Origin: Candidatus Parabeggiatoa sp. nov. 3
GTDB taxonomy: Bacteria; Pseudomonadota; Gammaproteobacteria; Beggiatoales; Beggiatoaceae
DNA length: 33,840 bases
Direction of reading: 5' to 3'
Assembly: GCA_003645185.1 (NCBI GenBank)
Contig: QNEL01000020.1
Span: 1-33,840 of the forward strand
Positions 1 through 7,400 of the stretch are shown one piece after another (position 1 is the stretch's first letter; every line of letters begins with the position of its first letter). The notes beneath the pieces were generated by a model. It was not told the origin of the DNA and did not search any database. It saw nothing but the letters and a program-made list of their open reading frames with translations. Position numbers and translations under genes: made by a program.

Positions 1-112
1 CCCACCATTAAAATCATAATAGATCAATGTAGGGTGGGTAACGTCTTTATGTTGCCCACCATTAAAAATGTCGAATGGGCAACGTGGTTGCCCACCCTCT
101 TTGAAAATAATG
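1..112. repeat. Dispersed GGGTGGGTAACG / GTTGCCCACCC hairpin repeats
   Basis: Inverted arms of the type GGGTGGGTAACGT and GTTGCCCACCC occur twice here. Variants recur near 4250, 16121-16152, 16808-16880 and 28204-28270, so this is a dispersed intergenic repeat. No gene is visible before 189. Confidence 0.7.
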
Positions 113-124
113 AAAATGAATTAT

Positions 125-154
125 CCTTGCGCCTCTTGCGCCTCTTGCGTTATT
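125..154. repeat. GCGCCTCTT short tandem repeat
   Basis: The unit GCGCCTCTT is repeated directly upstream of the first gene. The same unit returns at 9155-9188 as one arm of a larger inverted repeat. It is a low-complexity dispersed repeat of unknown role. Confidence 0.6.
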
Positions 155-188
155 ATTTTTACTTCATAAAAGAGCCTATTACACGACT

Positions 189-1580
189 ATGATCGACACC
201 ATCATTACGATAGTTGACGCATTAGCCGCCACTTACGATGCCTCCAAATGTATCAGCAATCTCATGTTCGGCGACAAACAAGACAAATACTTACAACAAA
301 TCGCCACCGACATGAAAGACATGAAAGTCCATATTGAGCGACTGTCAGACACCATCTTATACGCCGTCAATTTAGATGGCATAGACACCCTTGACACCCA
401 AAAACCGCAATACTTCAATGACTTACGCGAAATACGCCAACTTTTAGAACCCCTACAAAAAGTGCAGAAAGAACCCCTGCTCTCCTCGGCCATGATTGAA
501 GCGCCACGCCCAATGCGCTCAAAAAATCCGCGTCACGTCTTGCAAGACATCTCACCCTTAGAATACATCACCATTCCAGTCGTTGATCATCCCTGGGAAC
601 CGATGTTATTTCAAGAGAATGGCATCTATTATGTCGGTTGGCAAACGCCAGCCTACTTATCCAAATTAGGTTGCCAATATCCCTCACACTGGGCACTCAA
701 TGACAATGTCTTGCCACAAAACCAATTAGCCGAAAGTCACCCCTTGGTATTAAATCCCAACAAACCCAAGCCTGTTGAACAACCCAAACCCGCCAAGAAG
801 CCACGGAAATCAAAAGCGGGTACAAAACCCTCCGCAAAACCCGGTACGGTATTTCGTGATCCCTTAAAAGACGGAGGCGAAGGCCCTGAAATGATCATTA
901 TTCCGGCTGGCACATTTCGGATGGGCGATATTCAAGGCACAGGTGCTGCTGATGAAAAACCAGTACATCAAGTCTCACTAAAAAGCTTTGCAATGGCGCG
1001 TTATCCGATTACCTTTGCTGAATATGATCTATTTTGTGAAGCAGCAGTTAATCGAAAGAAACCCAGTGATAAGGGCTGGGGGCGTGATAATCGCCCAGTG
1101 ATCAATGTATCTTGGGAGGCTGCCGTCGCTTATTTCAAATGGCTAACAAAACAAACCGGCAAACCTTATCGTTTACCCAGTGAAGCCGAGTGGGAATATG
1201 CCGCTCGTGCTGGCACGGATACCAATTATTGGTGGGGAAATGAAATCGGTCAAAATCGTGCCAATTGTGATAACAGCGGCAGTCAATGGAGTGGCAAACA
1301 AACTTCCCCAGTCGGTTCTTTTGATCCAAATCCCTTTGGTTTATATGACACTGTAGGCAACGTTTGGGAATGGTGTGCCGATCCTTGGCATAAGAATTAT
1401 GAAAAAGCACCGACTGATGGCAGTAATTGGGAAAAACAGGGTAAAAATGAACGTCTGCTTCGTGGCGGCTCGTTCTACAACAACCCGAACCTCTGTCGTG
1501 CTGCCAACCGTCTCAGGTACTCGTCGGACGACCACAACTGGGACCTCGGTTTCCGTGGTTGCGCGGACTTAGCACTGTAA
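189..1580 (+). CDS. Formylglycine-enzyme/C-type-lectin-fold protein, probable retroelement-diversified protein
   Basis: 463 residues. The first ~100 residues are helical and unrecognised, followed by a Pro/Lys-rich linker (about 190-215). From about 222 there is an FGE-sulfatase (SUMF1-like) domain: EMIIIPAGTFRMGD, RPVINVSWEAAVAYFKWL, YRLPSEAEWEYAARAG, GLYDTVGNVWEWCAD, then LLRGGSF near the end. True formylglycine-generating enzymes have two catalytic cysteines after RGGS; only one Cys is present here, so a binding role is likelier than sulfatase maturation. The last ~40 codons differ sharply from the rest: about 60% G+C against about 43% just upstream, and nearly every Asn, Asp, Tyr, Phe and Leu codon there ends in C. 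That is the pattern of a retroelement variable repeat copied from an AAC-rich template. The fold is one used by known variable proteins. The target is unknown. Confidence 0.85.
   Translation: MIDTIITIVDALAATYDASKCISNLMFGDKQDKYLQQIATDMKDMKVHIERLSDTILYAVNLDGIDTLDTQKPQYFNDLREIRQLLEPLQKVQKEPLLSSAMIEAPRPMRSKNPRHVLQDISPLEYITIPVVDHPWEPMLFQENGIYYVGWQTPAYLSKLGCQYPSHWALNDNVLPQNQLAESHPLVLNPNKPKPVEQPKPAKKPRKSKAGTKPSAKPGTVFRDPLKDGGEGPEMIIIPAGTFRMGDIQGTGAADEKPVHQVSLKSFAMARYPITFAEYDLFCEAAVNRKKPSDKGWGRDNRPVINVSWEAAVAYFKWLTKQTGKPYRLPSEAEWEYAARAGTDTNYWWGNEIGQNRANCDNSGSQWSGKQTSPVGSFDPNPFGLYDTVGNVWEWCADPWHKNYEKAPTDGSNWEKQGKNERLLRGGSFYNNPNLCRAANRLRYSSDDHNWDLGFRGCADLAL
1461..1568 (+). other. Candidate diversity-generating retroelement variable repeat (VR)
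   Basis: This is the 3' end of the FGE-fold gene, from RGGS to near the stop. It is GC-rich with codons TTC TAC AAC AAC, AAC CTC, CTC AGG TAC, GAC GAC CAC AAC, GAC CTC. This is what adenine-specific mutagenesis of AAC-type template codons would leave: the first two bases vary and the final C is kept. I found no matching template repeat and no reverse-transcriptase gene in the window, so the element would act in trans or be a stranded VR. The edges are approximate. Confidence 0.7.
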
Positions 1581-1692
1581 CCTCTTGATTTTTAGCACTT
1601 TACACTGGGATTTTTTACTCTTTTACTCTTTTGAAAGGGTATTGTTTGCCAAAGTGCTATTTTTTAATCTTAAGTTTGAAGTGAGGGGGTTT

Positions 1693-1726
1693 CGGCCCGC
1701 GCCCTGCGCGGGCCGCGATTTTTTTT
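1693..1726 (+). terminator. Rho-independent terminator (or VR-associated hairpin)
   Basis: A perfect 9-bp GC stem (CGGCCCGCG / CGCGGGCCG) with a 5-nt loop is followed by eight T within a few bases. It lies 113 bp after the stop of the FGE-fold gene. A GC-rich hairpin just downstream of a variable repeat is also a known retrohoming feature, so both readings are open. Confidence 0.7.
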
Positions 1727-1737
1727 GAGGCCTATAG

Positions 1738-1846
1738 TTCTTAGCGCGAAGCGCGAAGCGTGAGATAAAATCTCACGCCAAGGCGCTTCGGCGCAAAGAT
1801 TGATTAAATCAGCGGTGTCATGATAATCAGTCAAATCTGTGTTCTA
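1738..1846. repeat. GCGTGAGAT-AAA-ATCTCACGC inverted repeat and dispersed ATGAYAATCAG repeat
   Basis: A 21-nt inverted repeat at 1758-1778 sits inside larger GCGAAGCG / CGCTTCGGCGC arms. It is followed at about 1815-1846 by a copy of a dispersed repeat that also occurs at 17846 and 22022. Confidence 0.6.
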
Positions 1847-1864
1847 TTTTTTTTACGGTTCATT

Positions 1865-2152
1865 AACGCAACTGATAACTGATAACTGATTTTCACGCAA
1901 AAGTTGCGCGCAACTTTTGCGTGAAACTGATTTTCACGCAAAAGTTTTTGCGCGCAAAAACTTTATTTCACGCTAAAGTTTCGCGAAGCGAAACTTTAGC
2001 GTGAGCCGAAGGCCAGCGAAGCTAAATGTGAAACTGATTTTCACGCAAAAGTTTTGCGCGCAAAACTGTATTTCACGCTAAAGTTTCGCGAAGCGAAACT
2101 TTAGCGTGAGCCGAAGGCCAGCGAAGCTAAATGTGAAACTGATAACTGATAG
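1865..2152. repeat. TAACTGA heptamers and two tandem palindromic cassettes
   Basis: TAACTGA-type heptamers at 1869-1891 are followed by a perfect 34-nt palindrome (1892-1925). Two tandem copies of a ~105-bp cassette follow. Each has an AAGTTTTGCGCGCAAAACTT-type palindrome, then a 16-bp-arm palindrome (CACGCTAAAGTTTCGC, 3-nt loop), then a GCCGAAGGCCAGCGAAGCT tail. The tract ends with more TAACTGA units just before the ptuA ribosome-binding site. No gene is present in 1581-2172. Confidence 0.85.
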
Positions 2153-2172
2153 ATTTTATAGGAGATGATGAT

Positions 2173-3468
2173 ATGAGAATTAAGTCTCTTGAGGTGCAAA
2201 ATTTTAAAGGTTTTGAATACAAAAAATTGCATTTTTCACCTCAATTTAATGTATTAATTGGTAATAATGGGAGTGGTAAAACAGCGATATTAGATGCTTT
2301 AGCGGTGAGCATGGGTGGGCTGTTGCTCGGCTTTGATGGGATTGCTTCTCGTTCCATCAAAGAGGAAGAAGTTCGTCAGGTTTACCGCCAATCGGGTCAA
2401 ATTACTGAACTTATTCCACAACATCCGGCTATTGTGCAGTGTGTTGGACAGATTAATGATTCAAACACCCTAAGCTGGGAACGTCGTTTAAATAAAAAAC
2501 AGGGCAAAACCACACGCCAATATGCTAAAACAATCAGACAATATGGTGAACAATTACAGAAAAAAGTAAGAGATGGCGAGCCTGTTGTATTGCCTTTATT
2601 GAGTTACTATAGTACAGCGAGACTTTGGCTTCAGAAAAAAGATAAAGTCGAATTGGTTAAACCCGGATCGCCTACTTCAGGATATGTGGACTGTTTGGAA
2701 ACGGCTTCCAATGAAAAAATGCTGATGGGTTGGATAAAAACCATGGAAATTGAGGCCTCACAGCGGCAAGCATTGCTTTTTGTGTTAGAAGGCTTACGGG
2801 ATGCTGTCAAAAATTGTTTAGAAGGCTGTGAATCGCTTTATTTTAGTGTGCAATTGGATGGGCTTATCGCACGGTTTGGGAATGGGCAAACCCTGCCTGC
2901 TTATCTGTTAAGCGATGGACAGCGGACTATATTGACAATGGTAGCCGATATTGCCTATCGAGCGGCCGTTTTAAATTCACATTTAGGCGAAAAAGCGGCC
3001 CTCGAAACGCCAGGCATCGTACTCATTGATGAAATTGATTTACATCTACATCCCGAATGGCAACGAACAATAGTCGAGCAATTAAAAACGAGCTTTCCTA
3101 AAATTCAGTTCATTGCCACAAGCCATTCTCCCATTATCATTCAATCTTTAAAACCGGGTGAAGTGATTAACTTGAACGATGAACAGATTGGCGACTATTA
3201 CAATAAAGGAGTTGAAGACATTTTAGAATGGGTTATGGGAGTGGCTAACTCACCGCAAAGCGAAGGCCGCTTAAAAATGATGGAAGTGGCAAGAGAATAT
3301 TATCGGCTATTAGAACACGCTAAGGAGAGGGCACCAGAGGAACTTGAGCGAGTCAAAGCGCGTTTAGATGAATTATCGGCACCTTATAGTGATAACATTG
3401 CCTATCATGCTTTCCTAGAAATGAAACGTGAGGTAGCTGGATTAGGAGATGACAATGCGTCCCGTTGA
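2173..3468 (+). CDS. ptuA: PtuA-like ATPase of a Septu-type defence pair
   Basis: 431 residues, an SMC/ABC-like ATPase of the AAA_15/AAA_21 type. It opens with the strand MRIKSLEVQNFKGF typical of this group. Walker A is GNNGSGKT (30-37), the signature-like segment LSDGQRT (246-252), Walker B VLIDEID (283-289) followed by a D-loop-like HLHP, and the switch His is in ATSHSP (His318). GGAG lies 8 nt before the ATG. The gene overlaps the following HNH nuclease gene by about 14 bp, so the two are translated together. ATPase + small HNH is the gene pair of Septu anti-phage systems and of retron effectors. Known for the family: PtuA and PtuB form a complex that cuts invading DNA. No reverse transcriptase is beside it, so a stand-alone Septu-like system is the better reading. 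The assignment rests on motifs and operon structure, not on a search. Confidence 0.8.
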   Translation: MRIKSLEVQNFKGFEYKKLHFSPQFNVLIGNNGSGKTAILDALAVSMGGLLLGFDGIASRSIKEEEVRQVYRQSGQITELIPQHPAIVQCVGQINDSNTLSWERRLNKKQGKTTRQYAKTIRQYGEQLQKKVRDGEPVVLPLLSYYSTARLWLQKKDKVELVKPGSPTSGYVDCLETASNEKMLMGWIKTMEIEASQRQALLFVLEGLRDAVKNCLEGCESLYFSVQLDGLIARFGNGQTLPAYLLSDGQRTILTMVADIAYRAAVLNSHLGEKAALETPGIVLIDEIDLHLHPEWQRTIVEQLKTSFPKIQFIATSHSPIIIQSLKPGEVINLNDEQIGDYYNKGVEDILEWVMGVANSPQSEGRLKMMEVAREYYRLLEHAKERAPEELERVKARLDELSAPYSDNIAYHAFLEMKREVAGLGDDNASR

Positions 3469-4132
3469 ACGTGGTGAACAACCCACTGATGACACTGGAA
3501 AACCAATCCGTTTTATGAAATATCAAGAAGCGAGTCCTTATTTAAAGGAACGATTGGGGAGATATTGTTCATATTGCGAAATGCACTTACCAGCAGGGCT
3601 GCATGTAGAACACATACAACCCAAATATCATCATCCTCAACAGAAATTAGACTGGAATAACTTTTTGTTAGCTTGTGTTCATTGTAATAGTGCAAAAGGG
3701 AATACAAATATTATCGCAACAGAATATTACTGGCCAGATCAAGATAATACTTTTCTGGCTTTTGAATATGGGGAAGAGGGCTCAATCAGGCCTAATCCAA
3801 AACTGACACCAGAACAACAGCGTTTAGCTTTAAAAAGCCTCGCACTTTTTAATTTAAGCCAGAAGACTTGTCCTGAAAATGATCCTCGTTTACTTCAACG
3901 TCGTGAAGCTTGGGAAATTGCTAAAGAAGCCTATACTGATTTACAAAATGGCGCAACCATTAGAACCGTGAAAAGATTAGCTCAAGCCAAAGGATTTTGG
4001 TCAGTTTGGATAACCGTTTTTCAGGACAATCCTGAAATGTTAAATCTGTTTATCCAAGCTTTCCCAGGGACTTGTCAACAGTGTTTTGACGAATCCGGTC
4101 AAGCTGTGAAGCGTTTCGGCGGGGCAATATAA
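3455..4132 (+). CDS. ptuB: PtuB-like HNH endonuclease (TIGR02646-like)
   Basis: 225 residues from the chosen start. AGGAG (3444-3448) touches an ATG at 3449 but is correctly spaced (6 nt) from the ATG at 3455. That start gives MRPVERG, the usual opening of this family as I remember it. The HNH/zinc core is CSYC (Cys38, Cys41), HVEHI (His50, Glu52, His53), WNNFLLAC and CVHCNSAKG (Cys74, Cys77, Asn78). These residues supply the zinc ligands and the catalytic His/Asn of a beta-beta-alpha-metal nuclease. The C-terminal ~120 residues are helical and without motifs. Partner of the ATPase encoded just upstream; expected to degrade DNA when the complex is triggered. Confidence 0.8.
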   Translation: MRPVERGEQPTDDTGKPIRFMKYQEASPYLKERLGRYCSYCEMHLPAGLHVEHIQPKYHHPQQKLDWNNFLLACVHCNSAKGNTNIIATEYYWPDQDNTFLAFEYGEEGSIRPNPKLTPEQQRLALKSLALFNLSQKTCPENDPRLLQRREAWEIAKEAYTDLQNGATIRTVKRLAQAKGFWSVWITVFQDNPEMLNLFIQAFPGTCQQCFDESGQAVKRFGGAI

Positions 4133-4235
4133 CGGGATAGAACGCTGATTCTCATGATGAGACTGATTTTGCGCTGTTCCAAAAAATAAAGTATTGTCGA
4201 ATCGTTCAGTGATAGGGTATGAAAAATGAACGAAA

Positions 4236-4330
4236 ATCGTGGCACCCGCTTGCCCACCCTACAAAAACACTTACAACTTTGCGCCTTTGCGCGAAGCGTG
4301 AAATAAAATCTCACGCTTCGCACTAAAAAC
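4236..4330. repeat. CCCACCC repeat end and GCGAAGCGTGA hairpin
   Basis: In the 297-bp gap after the HNH gene there is one arm of the GGGTGGGC repeat and a hairpin with 11-bp perfect arms (GCGAAGCGTGA / TCACGCTTCGC) at 4291-4321. There is no T-run, so it is not a clear terminator. Confidence 0.6.
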
Positions 4331-4429
4331 ACAAAGCCTATCTCACAAATCTGGCTAATTGATCACCTTTACGCAAAACGTCAAATTAAAATTGAATTCA
4401 CCATCAACATAAAGGAATCTATTTAAACG

Positions 4430-7400
4430 ATGCCACGTCATTTACCGGAACCTCAAATTCGTCGTCATAAAACCGTTCCAACCGCGCTGCGTATTGCGGT
4501 GATTGTGCGTACTAAGGATCGGCCTCACCTGCTCGCCCGTAGTTTACAAAGTTTGCTTGAACAAGATCGACGGCCTAATGAAGTGATTGTCGTCAATGAT
4601 GGTGGAGTGGCTATTGATGATGTCGTGAACGGGTTTTCAGAATTGCTGATTCACCTGATCAATAATGCCACGAATCAAGGCAGGGCGCGGGCCGGTAATC
4701 AAGGCGTACAAGCCAGTCAATGCGATGTCATTGCTTTTTTGGATGATGATGATCGCTTCTTGCCCGATCATCTGCAACGTTTAGAAAAAGCCATGTTGGC
4801 TTTTGATGCCAAAGTCGCCTATTCCGGTTGTCGTTTGCTCAAAAGAGATACCTTGGGCGATAAAGTCATCTTGCAAGAAAAGGCAATCGGTCAATTTAAT
4901 GAGCCTTATGATGCTGAACGGTTGCGCTATGAAAACTATATCCCATTGATTAACTTATTGATTAATAAGGCTTTATGGATAGAAGTCGGCGGTTTTGATG
5001 AATCGTTTGATATGTTTGAAGATTGGGATGTCTTACTGCGCTTATCCCTACATACTTCGTTTTATCACGTTAATTCCATGACAACGGATTATGCGATTTG
5101 GGGCAATACCCAGATTACGCAAAGCCGTGATCAACAACGTTGGCGAGAGGTTTATCGGCAGTTTTTAGAAAAACACTTGATGCCGTTGCCGGCAGCTAAG
5201 CAATTGCAATACTTGGCGGAATATTGGCGCGTGAGTCAAGAGCGTCGTGGCATCATGCAAGATACCACGGTGGAAAAACAGGATTTACAATTGCAAGTGA
5301 TCCAAAGTACGCAAACTGTGGAAGAATTGCGCCGAAATCTTCAACAATTACAACAAGAAAAGACGCAATTACAGTCGGATTGGGGCCGCAAGTATGATCA
5401 ATTACAATCCGAACATCGTGAATCACAATCGGATTGGAAACGTAAGCATGAGCAATTGCAAACGGAACATAACCAATCACAAGCCGATTGGCGTAGCCAG
5501 TATGAGCAATTGCAAACGGAACATAACCAATCACAAGCCGATTGGCGCTGCAAGTATGAACAGTTGCAAGCAGACAAGGCTAAACAATTAGAGCAGTTGC
5601 AATCCGATTGGACGCGCAAACATGAGCAGTTGCAAGCGGAACAGAGTCAATCACAGTCTGATTGGAGTCGCAAGTATGAGCAGTTGCAATCTGAACATAC
5701 TCAATCACAGTCTGATTGGAGTCGCAAGTATGAGCAGTTGCAGTCGGAACACGCTAAACAGCTCACGCAGTTACAGTCGGATTGGACAAGCAAGTATGAA
5801 CGTTTGCAATCAGATTATACTTGCTTACAGTCTGATTGGATGGCGAAATATGAACTGTTGCAATCTGAAGAGGCAGAACAGCGGGCCCAGTTGCACTCTG
5901 AATGGAAAGAGAAATCTCAGCAGTTGCAATCCGATAGTGCGGATCAATATGATCAATTGCAATCTGCCTATACGCAACAAGAAAAGCATTTCAAGCAGCA
6001 ACAGGCCGAGATGCTAGAAGTCATGGATGAACGGCAAACTCGTTTGGATGAGCAGGATAAACGTTATGCTGAATTGTTGGCTGAATCACAACAAGAACAA
6101 CAGCAATGCTTATCGCTCCAACAAAGTCTGCATGAAGTCAGTCAGCAAGTCGCTGTCGGCCTGACACCGGCCGCCCTTGAGAAAATTTTCTTGTCAAAAC
6201 CGGTACCCAATTACGCATTAGCCAGCGTATCCGGTAACGTGATCGATGATTATCAACGTTTCCTAGATTGGATTCGCGGGAAAGCAGCACAATTAGAGGC
6301 ATTAGAACAACAGTTCACCGCGCAAATTGAGCCGATACAGACTGAGTCTGATAATGTGCGTACTCAATTGCGTACCCAATTAACGGATTTGATTCAGCTG
6401 ATTTTGGCTTCGCGCTGGCCCCAAGTACGCCGTTATGCTGCGCTTGTACAAGAGATTGAAAAACAAGTCGAGCATTGGTTTTCACAAACAGAACAGTATT
6501 GGGCTACCACCAAGACAGCCATTAGCCCGCAACTCGGATTAAATGTGCTGCAAAAACATGAGGTTAGCCATATTTCAGAACTGCCGCCAGCACGTCCGTT
6601 GTCAACGGTGTCTCCCACATTTAAGAGCATTGCCGGCACACCTGAAAAGCAAAGCGTGATGGAAGGGGTGAACGAATTAGGCACAGTGCCTGTCATATTG
6701 ACGACGAATGTCGTTGTCGCGTTTACCATCCATTGTACTTTAGATGACTTCTTTGAACTGGATATCTTATTAGGCACCTGTCTACGCATTAATACGTGTC
6801 AAGTGCGCGTCATCATCCGTTATTTTGAAACGAAAACACCGCTGCGCGTCATTGACATAGAAGGGGTAGACGTTTTTGATAACTATTTTTATCCCATTCG
6901 CTTTGAAGCGATAGCGGATTCCAAAGGCAAAACGTATCAAGTCGAAATCGACTCACCCGATGCCACCGATCATTCCAGTATTGCAGTGTGGTGTCATCCT
7001 AAACAACCTGATGTTGATCAGGCGCAATCCTTACCCGAACCGATTTCACCGCAAAGCTTGCCGACTTGGATACAAGACAGTTTGTTAGCTCTTCCCGTGC
7101 CCGCACGATTAAGTGCCGAATCGGCTGAGCATGGCGTCGTCGTGTGTGGGATAAGCGAATCAACACCGCTATTGAACGTGCAAGTGTTTTTCAGGGCACT
7201 CGAAACGGCCTTAAAACAGGCCGATATCACTGGACAAATGGTGCTATGTGGACAATTCAATCCCGATTTACAAGCGTATTGTGAACAACATCACCTTACC
7301 ACCTTAGACAGTACAGCAGAGCATGTTGATTTACCGCTCATACTGGAATGGGGGCAAAAAGCGAAACAGCTTGAATCGCTTGAATCGCTTGAATCGCTTG

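Noticed and set aside
1865-2152. CRISPR or attachment site from the regular palindromes
   Set aside because: The palindromes are tandem and modular with no spacers, and no integrase is near.
2173-4132. Retron with PtuAB effectors
   Set aside because: No reverse transcriptase and no retron RNA-like structure were found beside the pair; the upstream palindromes belong to the general repeat family.
5253-6017. Several open frames on both strands inside the glycosyltransferase repeats
   Set aside because: They are shadows of the 54-bp repeat, which stays open in other frames because of its regular composition.
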